A DNA stretch of 64,000 nucleotides from UBA668 sp043721915. Lineage in GTDB: Bacteria; Actinomycetota; Acidimicrobiia; Acidimicrobiales; Ilumatobacteraceae. The stretch spans positions 1 to 64,000 of the forward strand of contig JAYSPV010000081.1 of the NCBI GenBank assembly GCA_043721915.1, written 5' to 3'. This document shows positions 48,047 to 56,578 of this stretch, in pieces. The first letter of the stretch is position 1. Every line of letters starts with the position of its first letter. The notes under the pieces are model-generated. The model had not been told where the DNA came from. It did no database searches and saw only the letters and a program-made list of their open reading frames with translations. Both the position numbers and the translations under genes were made by a program.

Positions 48047-48501
48047 TCTTCTCCGCCGGCGATCGAGTCCGCTACGAGTGCGAGGGCGACGATGGTCTGC
48101 CGTTGATCAGGTACGGCTTCATCGGCGGTGTGGCCGGCACCGGCGGGCCAGTGGTGGTGATGCTCGACGGCGAGCTCGGCGGCGACGTGGTCAACGAGTC
48201 ACAGGTGCAGCACGTGACGATCACCACCGTCGAACTCAAGCTGCACGGGATGGATCTCGTCGACGAACCCGAGTTGCGCCGGGGCCTGGTGTCGTTGTGG
48301 CATGCCGAAGCCGACAGCGCCGGCCTCGACATCGATTCGCTGCACCCGATCGGTGACGGCGAGTGTGACGCGCCTGGCGGATGGTGCCTTGCCGAGCTCC
48401 TCGCCGGAGGAGACAGCTACGTGCTGCGGGCAGAGCAGTGCCCGTCTGAACCCGAGATGGTCCGGGTCCATGCCGAGGTGCGCACCCGAGGCCCGGGTTG
48501 A
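48043..48501 (+). CDS. Hypothetical protein
   Basis: 152 residues from a GTG overlapping the previous stop (GTGA). The N-terminal half is beta-rich (SAGDRVRYECEGDDGLPLIR, then GPVVVMLDGELGGDVV), possibly a small barrel of SH3-like type. The rest is acidic with a late Cys pair (GECDAPGGWCLAELL). No family recognised. It lies between the serine hydrolase and MFS genes with overlaps on both sides. Confidence 0.6.
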   Translation: MIFSAGDRVRYECEGDDGLPLIRYGFIGGVAGTGGPVVVMLDGELGGDVVNESQVQHVTITTVELKLHGMDLVDEPELRRGLVSLWHAEADSAGLDIDSLHPIGDGECDAPGGWCLAELLAGGDSYVLRAEQCPSEPEMVRVHAEVRTRGPG

Positions 48502-49655
48502 GCCGGCCGGTCACCGGCTGGTACCCCCTCCTGCTCGCCACATTCAGCATCGGTGTCGCCAACAGCGTCGTCTTCTCACTGCTCAGCGATCTGCAGGACA
48601 CGTACCACTTCGCCAACTACGGCCTCAGCCTGATCGCCGGCTCGGGCTTCCTCGTCGGGTTCATCGGCCAGATCTTCCTCGCTCCCTACGCTGACCGCGG
48701 CCACTCGAAGGTGTTGTTGCTGGCGGGCCTCGCGATGGCGGTGCTCGGCAGCGTGTTCTTCGCTCTCTCGTCGACGCTGCTGGGCTTGGTCCTGTCGCGA
48801 GCCGTCGTCGGGCTGTCCAACAGTCTGTTCCTCCCCGCTGCACGTGCGATCGCCGTCAGCATCGAGCCGTCCGAGGTGGCCCACCGGCTGAGCGTGCTCG
48901 GCGGCCTCGAGCTGGCCGGCTTCGTCACCGGGCCGGTGCTCGGTGGCTGGCTGGTCGGGCCCTACGGCGTGCGGGTGCCGTTCCTGGTGGCCGGCCTGTT
49001 CGCGCTCGCCGGGGGGCTGATGCTGATGCCCAAGGAGCTGCCACAGCCGCCGATCGGCCCGCCCCACGGCCTGGCCTTCGACCTGCTGCGCATCCCGCGC
49101 ATTCGCGCCGGTGTGGCGCTGAGCGTGGCGTTGTTCGTGCCGGTCGGATTCTACGACGCCGTGCTCGACCGCTACATGACCGACCGCGGCGCGTCGAACA
49201 TGATGATCGGGTTCGCCTTCCTCGCGTTCGGTGTGCCGTTCGCCGTCGTCGCCACCACCGGTGGCAAGCTGGCCGGCCGGTACGGAGCGCTGCGCGTCGG
49301 CCTGATCGCGACGGCGCTGGTCGTGCCGATCACGGTCGGCTACGGTTTCGTCAGTGTGCCGCTGGTGATCGTTGCGATGAGCGCGGTGGAAGGCGTGATC
49401 CAGGCGTTGGGCTCGCCGGCGAGCCAGGCGGTGGTCGCTGACGGCGCACCCGTCGGCCGCGCCGCCGCGGCGCAGGGTTTGGCCGGCTCGATGAACCTGT
49501 TGGTCGGTGCGTTCACCGGCTTCGCGGCCGGTTCGATCTACGGCACATGGGGCTCGGAGATCATGTTCGGCATCGCCGGCACGGGCGTCGTCGTGTTCGG
49601 CCTACTTGCCGCCTGGTACGGCCGCCGCAGCTACCGATCACCGGTGCCCGCCTGA
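48498..49655 (+). CDS. Major facilitator superfamily transporter
   Basis: 385 residues from a TTG that overlaps the previous stop (TTGA). Twelve hydrophobic segments are visible, with the MFS loop 2-3 motif as APYADRGHSKVLLLAGL and its relaxed repeat after TM8 (TGGKLAGRYGALRVGL). Loop 4 RAVVGLSNSLFLPAARA and the TM5 motif GGLELAGFVTGPVLGGWL suggest a proton-driven drug/metabolite exporter. Substrate unknown. Confidence 0.88.
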   Translation: MSRPVTGWYPLLLATFSIGVANSVVFSLLSDLQDTYHFANYGLSLIAGSGFLVGFIGQIFLAPYADRGHSKVLLLAGLAMAVLGSVFFALSSTLLGLVLSRAVVGLSNSLFLPAARAIAVSIEPSEVAHRLSVLGGLELAGFVTGPVLGGWLVGPYGVRVPFLVAGLFALAGGLMLMPKELPQPPIGPPHGLAFDLLRIPRIRAGVALSVALFVPVGFYDAVLDRYMTDRGASNMMIGFAFLAFGVPFAVVATTGGKLAGRYGALRVGLIATALVVPITVGYGFVSVPLVIVAMSAVEGVIQALGSPASQAVVADGAPVGRAAAAQGLAGSMNLLVGAFTGFAAGSIYGTWGSEIMFGIAGTGVVVFGLLAAWYGRRSYRSPVPA

Positions 49656-49777
49656 GCGGCCTCCTGCGGCGCACTGCTCGGGCATGCCTTTCCAGGTCAC
49701 GCTGTTTCGCTTTTGTGTGTGACAGAGCGCGGCGAGTCTCGGTCTCCATGTGGGCGGGCCGACGCCGAGAACGGCGA

Positions 49778-49805
49778 ACGCCGGCGACCCGAAGGCCGCC
49801 GGCGT
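49778..49805. terminator. Hairpin terminator between convergent MFS and thiolase genes
   Basis: ACGCCGGCG (49778-49786) and CGCCGGCGT (49797-49805), a 9-bp perfect stem with a 10-nt loop, in the 196-bp gap 49656-49851. No gene is evident in the gap. Confidence 0.6.
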
Positions 49806-49851
49806 CTGCCAACACTTCATTCGCTTCGCCGGCCATCAGCCGGCAGCAGGA

Positions 49852-51057
49852 CTAGCCGAGGCGCTCGATGACCATGGCCATGCCCTGGCCACCGCCGACA
49901 CACATGCTCTCGACGCCCCAGGTCTTGTCTTCCCACTGAAGGCCGTTGATGAGGGTGGTCATGATTCGGGCACCGGTCATGCCGAAGGGGTGACCGAGAG
50001 CGATGGCGCCGCCGTGCACGTTCATCTGCGTGTCGAGGTCGATGCCGAGGTGCTTGGCGGAGCCGATGACCTGGACGGCGAAGGCTTCGTTGATCTCGAC
50101 CAGGTCGATCTCGTCGATCGTCTTGCCGGCGAGGGCTAGCGCTTTGCGGATGGCTTCGATCGGGCCGAGACCCATGATCTCGGGGTTGAGGCCCGAGACA
50201 CCCGACGACACGATGCGTGCCAGCGGGGTCAGGCCGAGTTCCTTGGCCCTGGTGTCGCTCATCACGAGCACGGCTGCGGCGCCGTCGTTGAGCGGGCAGG
50301 CGTTGCCGGCGGTGACGGTGCCGTCGGGGCGGAACACGGGCTTGAGCTGACTGACACCTTCATAGGTGGTGCCGGGGCGGGGGCCGTCGTCCTTGCTGAC
50401 CACGGTGCCGTCGGCGAGGGTGAGCGGGGTGATCTCACGCTCGAAGAACCCGTTCTCCACGTGCGCGACGGCCAGGTTCTGGCTGCGAACACCGAAGCGG
50501 TCCTGCGCTTCGCGGCTGATGCCTTCGAGTTCCACCACGTTCTCGGCGGTCTGGCCCATGGCGATGTACATGTCGGGCATGCCGACCGGCGGGGTCCACG
50601 CGCCCTGGCCACCACCGCTGCGCAGCTTGGTGCGCTCGCCCGGACCCTTGAAGATCGGGTTCGGGGCTACGTCGCTGGCGCCGCTGGCGTAACGGCTGAC
50701 GGTCTCGCAACCACCGGCGATGAACACGTCGCCCTCGCCGGCCTTGATGGCGTGGAACGCCATGCGGATGGTTTGCAGGCTGGACGAGCAGTAGCGGTTG
50801 ACCGTGACGCCGGGGACGTCGTCGTACCCTGCGAGTGAGCTGATCACACGAGCGATGTTGAACCCGCCTTCGCCGGCGGGCTGGCCGATACCCCACATCA
50901 CGTCGTCGACGTCGGAGGCCTTCACCTGCGGTGCCTTCTCCATCAGCGCCTTGAGGATCTGGGCGCTCATGTCGTCGGGGCGCATGCTGACCAGCGACCC
51001 CTTGTTGGCGCGGCCGATCGGGCTGCGGGCGGTCGCGACGATCACGGCTTCGGTCAT
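49852..51057 (-). CDS. Thiolase (acetyl-CoA C-acyltransferase)
   Basis: 401 residues. It contains the acyl-accepting Cys in VNRYCSSSLQTIRMA (near residue 90), NEAFAVQ, HGGAIALGHPFGMTGAR with the catalytic His, and the C-terminal CVGGGQGMAMV with the second Cys. It is a degradative-type thiolase, resembling FadA5/FadA6-like enzymes that split 3-ketoacyl-CoAs including steroid side chains. A Shine-Dalgarno (AAAGGGG) precedes the ATG. The nearby CYP125-like P450 would fit steroid or branched-alkane breakdown, but no other such genes are in view. Confidence 0.93.
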   Translation of the reverse strand: MTEAVIVATARSPIGRANKGSLVSMRPDDMSAQILKALMEKAPQVKASDVDDVMWGIGQPAGEGGFNIARVISSLAGYDDVPGVTVNRYCSSSLQTIRMAFHAIKAGEGDVFIAGGCETVSRYASGASDVAPNPIFKGPGERTKLRSGGGQGAWTPPVGMPDMYIAMGQTAENVVELEGISREAQDRFGVRSQNLAVAHVENGFFEREITPLTLADGTVVSKDDGPRPGTTYEGVSQLKPVFRPDGTVTAGNACPLNDGAAAVLVMSDTRAKELGLTPLARIVSSGVSGLNPEIMGLGPIEAIRKALALAGKTIDEIDLVEINEAFAVQVIGSAKHLGIDLDTQMNVHGGAIALGHPFGMTGARIMTTLINGLQWEDKTWGVESMCVGGGQGMAMVIERLG

Positions 51058-51166
51058 GGAACTACCCCTTTGACATCAGAGGCTCGGTGAGCCTCGGAAC
51101 AACGCAGCAAAGCGTAGCTACCGGCGGGTAGCTTCACGCAACCCGACACGGCCATGGGCGGCAGGC

Positions 51167-51883
51167 TCAGCCGGCCTGGACCACCCGGTACGCCTCTGCG
51201 AGTCGACCGTCGGGCAGGCCGTTGGCAAAGGCCGTTGCAGCCAGCCACTGACGCACACGTACCTCCATCCCTGCTGGGTCGGGCAACTGGGTCGCATGGC
51301 AGCGCAGTGCTTCGAACTTGCGCTCCACCATCTCGGTGACGTCGACCACGTCGGTGGGCACCGCATGCCCCGACAGCCAGATCTCCCGGACCTTCCACGG
51401 CTCGTGGCCCTCCTCCAACAACTCGGGGAAGGCGAACGGGTTCTGCGAGTCCGGGTACACCGCGCACATCGCCGCCTCGCCAGCGGCCAGGTGATCCGGG
51501 TGACTGGCGAAGATTCGATCGAGGTTGCGCTCGGGCGACTGGCACAACACGACCTGCGGCTGGACCTGGCGGATCACGCGGCTGATGTCGCAGCGCAGAG
51601 CGAGGTCGGCGACCACCCGCCCATCGGGGTGACCGAGGAAGATGAGGTCGTCGACACCCACCACATGGGCCGCTGCCGTCTGCTCCTTGCGCCGCATCGA
51701 GGCCATCTCCGTGCGGGTGATGGAACGGTCGCTGCCGCCCGCATCGCCGTCGGTGACGAGGCAGTAGGTGATCCGGACGCCGCGCCCGGTGAGGGTGGCC
51801 ATGGTGCCTGCGGAGCCGAAGTCGACATCGTCGGGATGGGCCATCACCACCAGCAGTCGTTCGATCTCGGAGGGCTGCAACAT
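51167..51883 (-). CDS. PIG-L family deacetylase (LmbE-like)
   Basis: About 238 residues. The zinc-site motif AHPDD (VVMAHPDDVDFGSAGT, near residue 14) and the late HPDH (FASHPDHLAAGEAAM) are both present; TDGDAGG follows the second strand as in the family. PIG-L enzymes in actinobacteria include MshB and Mca of the mycothiol pathway, and other N-acetyl-sugar deacetylases; this one is not clearly either. The ATG at 51883 is 6 nt after TACGCT (leaderless); the frame open to 51958 is discarded. Confidence 0.87.
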   Translation of the reverse strand: MLQPSEIERLLVVMAHPDDVDFGSAGTMATLTGRGVRITYCLVTDGDAGGSDRSITRTEMASMRRKEQTAAAHVVGVDDLIFLGHPDGRVVADLALRCDISRVIRQVQPQVVLCQSPERNLDRIFASHPDHLAAGEAAMCAVYPDSQNPFAFPELLEEGHEPWKVREIWLSGHAVPTDVVDVTEMVERKFEALRCHATQLPDPAGMEVRVRQWLAATAFANGLPDGRLAEAYRVVQAG

Positions 51884-51989
51884 GAAACCAGCGTACTCAA
51901 GAGGGTCAACGCCGACCGAGCGAGGCGGTGATGACCCGAAGTTGGCGCCCGACACCATCTGGTGGCGCTGGCCTCACTACTGTCGGCGC

Positions 51990-53243
51990 ATGATTCCCGC
52001 AGACGTCGCCCTCGGCTCGTTCAACCTCTCAGATCCCGAGTTCTGGATCGCACCTCGCGAGTTCCGGGAAGGTGCCTTCAAGGTCCTGCGCGAGCACCAA
52101 CCGATGAGCTTCTGGGAGGAGTTCGACTTCGTCGACGCCCAGTTCCCACGCGGCCCTGGTTACTGGTCGGTGGTCAACCACGAAGATGTGTGGCACGTGA
52201 GCCGCAACCCGCAACTGTTCGCCAGCGGCCGGGGGGTCAACATCGGCGACATGCCGATCGAGATAGCGGAGTTCTTCGGTTCGATGATCAGCATGGACGA
52301 CCCGCGCCACTTCCGCCTGCGCAGCATCGTCTCCAAGGGCTTCACGCCGAAGGAGATCTCGCGGGTCGAGCAGTACGTGAAAATCAAGGCCGCCAGCGTC
52401 GTCGACCGCATGCTCGAACAGTTCCCTGATCGGCAGTGCGACTTCGTGCACGAAGTGGCCGCTCCCATGCCGCTGCAGATCATCTGCGAGATGATGGGCA
52501 TCCCGGCCGAAGATGAAGACCAGGTGTTCCGCTGGACCAACACCATCCTGGGAGTGGGCGACCCGGAGTTCACCACCACCTTCGAAGACCTCTTCGCCGC
52601 AGGGATGGGCATGTTCCAATACGCCCAGGCACTCGGCGAGGATCGGCTGGCCACACCCCGCGACGACCTGACGTCGGTGATGATGCATGCCGAAGTCGAC
52701 GGCGAGCGCCTCACGGCACAGGAGTTCGGGTCGTTCTTCATCCTGCTCGTGGTGGCCGGCAACGAGACCACCCGCAACGCCATCAGCCACGGCATGCACT
52801 TGCTGACCACACACCCCGATCAGCGTGCGTCGTGGTTCGACAACTTCGAGGCCAACACGCGTACCGCCGTCGACGAGATCGTCCGCTACTCCACGCCGGT
52901 CGTCCACTTCCGACGCACGGCCACGCAAGACACCGTGGTAGGTGGCCAGAAGGTCGCGGCCGGCCAGAAGTTGGTGATGTGGTACAACTCCGCCAACCGC
53001 GACCCTTTGCTCTACGACGACCCGTACCGCTTTGATGTCACTCGTCCACTGCAGCCGGCGCAGGTGGGCTTCGGCGCCGGTGGCCCCCACTTCTGCCTCG
53101 GGGCCAACCTCGCCCGACGCGAGATCGCCGTGATGTTCGACGAGATCCGCCGCCGCATGCCGACGTTGCACACGGTGGGCGAACCCGACTACCTGCAGAG
53201 CAACTTCATCAACGGGATCAAACGGCTGCAGTGCGCCTGGTAG
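51990..53243 (+). CDS. Cytochrome P450 (CYP125/CYP142/CYP124-like)
   Basis: 417 residues. I-helix AGNETTRNAISHGM, K-helix ExxR in VDEIVRYS, PERF-like FDVTRPLQ, and heme-ligand Cys in FGAGGPHFCLGANLARREI. The F-G-x-G-G/A-H-x-C-x-G pattern and the AGNETTRN helix match the CYP125/142/124 group that hydroxylates the terminal carbon of cholesterol or branched lipids. TACTGT is 6 nt before the ATG. No ferredoxin gene is adjacent. Confidence 0.9.
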   Translation: MIPADVALGSFNLSDPEFWIAPREFREGAFKVLREHQPMSFWEEFDFVDAQFPRGPGYWSVVNHEDVWHVSRNPQLFASGRGVNIGDMPIEIAEFFGSMISMDDPRHFRLRSIVSKGFTPKEISRVEQYVKIKAASVVDRMLEQFPDRQCDFVHEVAAPMPLQIICEMMGIPAEDEDQVFRWTNTILGVGDPEFTTTFEDLFAAGMGMFQYAQALGEDRLATPRDDLTSVMMHAEVDGERLTAQEFGSFFILLVVAGNETTRNAISHGMHLLTTHPDQRASWFDNFEANTRTAVDEIVRYSTPVVHFRRTATQDTVVGGQKVAAGQKLVMWYNSANRDPLLYDDPYRFDVTRPLQPAQVGFGAGGPHFCLGANLARREIAVMFDEIRRRMPTLHTVGEPDYLQSNFINGIKRLQCAW

Positions 53244-53264
53244 GCCATCACAGCCGCAGGTGAC

Positions 53265-53945
53265 TCACAGCGTGCGTGCGTCGCGCGGCAGGTGCTCGAC
53301 ATCGCTGAGCCGATTCAGCGCGAACGTGTGGCCGTCGTGCATCTGCATCGTCGACAGCCGCGTGATCGACGCGTGCTGCGTGACGAACCGGTCCCACTCC
53401 CACGGCACCGGGTCGAGACCGAGCAACTGACACAGTAGAACCCCGTTCGTGCCCGCATGGGCGAACACCGCAATGCGGCGGTCCGGATCGTCGATGTCCC
53501 ACATCGGCAGCGTGTGCATCGCCCGCCGGACCCCACGCGACTGCCAGTAGACCTCAGCGCCACCACGAACCCGTTCGACGAACTCGCGCGGTGGTTCGCC
53601 GCCGCCCGTGAGGCCGTTCCACCGATCCTCCGCAGGTCGTGCACGTTCCTCGGCGTAGGCCGTGCGAGCGAGCTCGTGAGGGGTGCCATGCCAGTTGGGC
53701 TCGCGGATCTCCTCGAGAAACAACTCGACCGACTCCGGCCGCTCCTGCGCAGCAAGGAGTGGTGCTGCCGTCTGACGCGCCCGACGCAACGGCGAAACGA
53801 TGATCTCGTCGAAGTGCTCGGCGCGCAGTTGGTCCGCCACGCACCGGGCCTGCATCTGGCCGCGTTCGGTGAGTGGCGGGTCGACGACGTTGAGACCTTC
53901 GCGGACCCATTCGGGTTCGCCGTGGCGGATGAGCACGATGTCCAT
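53265..53945 (-). CDS. Histidine phosphatase (phosphoglycerate mutase-like) family protein
   Basis: 226 residues from the ATG at 53945. Catalytic RHGE (IVLIRHGEPEW, residues 6-12), the second-half FAHAGTNGVLL with the conserved His, and SPLRRARQTAAPLL, all typical. Substrate could be a sugar phosphate or nucleotide; true glycolytic mutase is less likely given the lack of the usual RERxYG region. The frame open to 54272 is antisense to the next gene. Confidence 0.87.
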   Translation of the reverse strand: MDIVLIRHGEPEWVREGLNVVDPPLTERGQMQARCVADQLRAEHFDEIIVSPLRRARQTAAPLLAAQERPESVELFLEEIREPNWHGTPHELARTAYAEERARPAEDRWNGLTGGGEPPREFVERVRGGAEVYWQSRGVRRAMHTLPMWDIDDPDRRIAVFAHAGTNGVLLCQLLGLDPVPWEWDRFVTQHASITRLSTMQMHDGHTFALNRLSDVEHLPRDARTL

Positions 53946-54007
53946 GAGACTCCTGAGCGTAGACGGACACGCGGCTGTCACTGCAGCACGAGCGGTATCG
54001 TCGAGGT

Positions 54008-54772
54008 GTGAGCCTTCCTTCATCGTCGGCCGGCTGGCAGCCCGACCCCGCGGGGCGCTATGAGTTCCGGTACTACAACGGCGAGCGTTGGACGTCCGAC
54101 GTGTCCGTGAACGGGCAGCGGTTCGTCGATTCAGCGCCGGCGCCCAATCACCTGCCGGGGTGGGGCCCCACCATTCGGCCCGAAGGGCCGCTGCCGCGCG
54201 GCTTCGCTGTCGCGGCGTTCGTGATCGGTCTGACTTCGTTCGTGCTCGGTTGGGTGCCATTCGTCTTCGCACTCGCCGCGGCGGGTGCGATCGCAGCGTT
54301 CGCGTTCGCGCTCATCGCGCTGCAACGCATCGGCCGTGGCGAAGCACGCGGCAAAGGGCTCGCCATCGGCGGCGCCGTGCTGGCAGTGGCCGCCTGTGGC
54401 GCCGCCGTCGTCGGTTTCAATCTCACCCGCACCGTTGTGCGCGAGTTCGACGAGTTCATCGACGCCGGGAGCTACCGAATCAGCAACGAGCAGTGCACGT
54501 TGGCCGACAACATCATCCAGTTCGATGGTTCGATCACCAACCTGGAGGAGACGACGCAGTCGTACACGATCAACGTGACGTATCTCGTCGACGACAAGGT
54601 GGTCGACAGCGATTCCCTGGCAGTCAACCAGGTCACGCCGGGCACTTCCAAGGAATTCCAAGGCACTGCGATCGTTCGTGTCGTCGCGGCCGGCGACCCA
54701 TCGACGGAGCCCGCCCTCGAGTGCCGAATCGACTCGGTGTCGGGGCCGGCGCCGTTCTTCTCCGACAACTGA
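54008..54772 (+). CDS. DUF2510 membrane protein with extracytoplasmic C-terminal domain
   Basis: 254 residues from a GTG (TATCGT 6 nt upstream). Residues 6-35 are a DUF2510 motif (GWQPDPAGRYEFRYYNGERWT), a short actinobacterial domain found near membrane proteins. Two to three membrane helices follow (FAVAAFVIGLTSFVLGWVPF, ALAAAGAIAAFAFALIAL, IGGAVLAVAACGAAVVGF), then a beta-rich domain (GSITNLEETTQSYTINVTYL) likely outside the cytoplasm. Function unknown. Confidence 0.75.
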   Translation: MSLPSSSAGWQPDPAGRYEFRYYNGERWTSDVSVNGQRFVDSAPAPNHLPGWGPTIRPEGPLPRGFAVAAFVIGLTSFVLGWVPFVFALAAAGAIAAFAFALIALQRIGRGEARGKGLAIGGAVLAVAACGAAVVGFNLTRTVVREFDEFIDAGSYRISNEQCTLADNIIQFDGSITNLEETTQSYTINVTYLVDDKVVDSDSLAVNQVTPGTSKEFQGTAIVRVVAAGDPSTEPALECRIDSVSGPAPFFSDN

Positions 54773-54793
54773 CGCGGTCATTCGGCAACACGG

Positions 54794-56578
54794 TCAGCCG
54801 GCGGAGGTTGCCGCCACCCACGCCTGATACATGCGGGAGTAGGCACCGTCGACCTGCACCAGCTCGCTGTGCCGCCCATCTTGCACCAGCCGACCGTGTT
54901 CGAGCACCAGCACCCGGTCCGCGCGGGCAGCGGTCGACAGCCGATGGGCGATCGCGATCGTGGTCCGCCCTGATGCCAGCCGTTCGAGCGCGTGCGACAG
55001 CCGCACCTCGGTGAGAGCATCGACCGAGGAGGTGGCCTCGTCGAGCACGAGCACCGCCGGATCCACCAGCGAGGCCCTGACCAGCGCGACCAGCTGCCGT
55101 TCGCCTGCCGACATCTGCGCGCCGCGTTCGCCGACCTCGGTCTCGATGCCGTCGGGCAACGTTTCGAGCCAATCGGTGAGGTCGAGGTCGTCGATCGCAC
55201 GCTCGAGGTCGGCCACGGACAGGTGGGGCCTGGCGAACAGCAGGTTGTCGGCGATGCTGCCGTCGAACAGGAAGGGCTCCTGGGGCACGACGGTCACCCG
55301 GCTGCGTAGGTCGGCGTTGGCAACCCTCGTCAGTGGAACACCGCCGATGAGCACCGAACCCGCAGTGGGATCTGCGAGACGGGCGATGAGCCGGCCGAGC
55401 GTCGTCTTGCCCGACCCCGTCTCGCCGACCACAGCCACCTGCTGGCCGGCGGGGATGTGAGCCGAGACGGCGAACAGCACCGGAGGCTCATCGTCGTCAC
55501 CCCGACTGCGATAGCTGAAGTCGACGCGATCGATCGTCACCGCCAACGATCCCGCCGGGAGGGCCACTGGCACCTCGGGTTCGGGCGGACCCACCGGGAT
55601 CTCCAATACGCCGAGGACCCGACGCAGCCCGGCCACCGCGGTCTGGGTCTGATCGAGCACCTCGGTGAACTCGGCGATCGGCTCCAGGAATCGGTAGGTG
55701 AGGAACACGAAGCCGACCATCGCTCCCGCCGTCAGCCCGCTGCCGGGCCCTCTCAGCACACCCACCGACACCACCGCGGAGATCGTGAAGACGCCGAACA
55801 CCTCGCCGGAAGGGAACAGGAACGCGCCGATCGTGCCCGCCTTGATGAACGAGTTCGAACGTGTATGACTGGCGGCGGCGACCCGCGTGGCATATGCCTC
55901 CCCCGCGCCGTACGCCCGCAGCGTCTCTGCGCCTGACACCAGTTCGCTGACCTGCGTCATCACATCGGCGTTGCGGCCGCGAGCCGCGTCGTACGCCCGC
56001 GAGAGATGGCTCTGCACCTTGCGCAACACCAGGACCAGCGGCATCGCCACGATGAATGCAACGACGGCGAGCACCCAGTCATAGGCGAGCATCACGCCCG
56101 CGACCAGCAGCATCAGCGTTCCGTTGAGCAGCCACGCCAGGCCACCCCATTGGAAGAACTGGGCGAGGGTTTCGACATCGCTGGTCACTCGGGCCACCAG
56201 TGCACCCTTCCGCTCCTCGCTGTGGTCGGCGATGCTCAGCCGATGGATGTGTTCGAACAGACGTACACGCAACGCGTACAACGCTTCCTCGCTGCGCCGA
56301 CCGAGCCGAAGGACAGCCGTTCGCTGTGCCCAGGCCGCGAGGAGAATGACGACGAGGGCGACCGCAGCCATGGCCGAAATGAGGCCGACCCTGACGCCCG
56401 AAGGTGAGAACCCGCGATCGATCGACTGTTGCACGAGGATCGGGATCACCACTCGTCCGGCGGCGCCGATCATCGCCAATGTCAGTGTGACGCCAACCCC
56501 TGTGCGCAGTGCAGGCGCGGCGCGAACGCCCCGGCCGATGGTCTCCACGGTGCTCCAGCGGCTCAACGGCTCGGTCAT
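54794..56578 (-). CDS. ABC exporter half, ATP-binding/permease subunit B
   Basis: 594 residues. Six-helix type I exporter domain at about 20-320, then a nucleotide-binding domain: Walker A GETGSGKTT near 385, Walker B VLVLDEATSSVD with the catalytic Glu, and switch His in AIAHRLS. Its signature is degenerate (MSAGERQ in place of LSGGQ). It pairs with the following gene product, which has the opposite pattern, to form a heterodimer with one consensus and one degenerate ATP site. The ATG overlaps the partner's stop. Confidence 0.92.
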   Translation of the reverse strand: MTEPLSRWSTVETIGRGVRAAPALRTGVGVTLTLAMIGAAGRVVIPILVQQSIDRGFSPSGVRVGLISAMAAVALVVILLAAWAQRTAVLRLGRRSEEALYALRVRLFEHIHRLSIADHSEERKGALVARVTSDVETLAQFFQWGGLAWLLNGTLMLLVAGVMLAYDWVLAVVAFIVAMPLVLVLRKVQSHLSRAYDAARGRNADVMTQVSELVSGAETLRAYGAGEAYATRVAAASHTRSNSFIKAGTIGAFLFPSGEVFGVFTISAVVSVGVLRGPGSGLTAGAMVGFVFLTYRFLEPIAEFTEVLDQTQTAVAGLRRVLGVLEIPVGPPEPEVPVALPAGSLAVTIDRVDFSYRSRGDDDEPPVLFAVSAHIPAGQQVAVVGETGSGKTTLGRLIARLADPTAGSVLIGGVPLTRVANADLRSRVTVVPQEPFLFDGSIADNLLFARPHLSVADLERAIDDLDLTDWLETLPDGIETEVGERGAQMSAGERQLVALVRASLVDPAVLVLDEATSSVDALTEVRLSHALERLASGRTTIAIAHRLSTAARADRVLVLEHGRLVQDGRHSELVQVDGAYSRMYQAWVAATSAG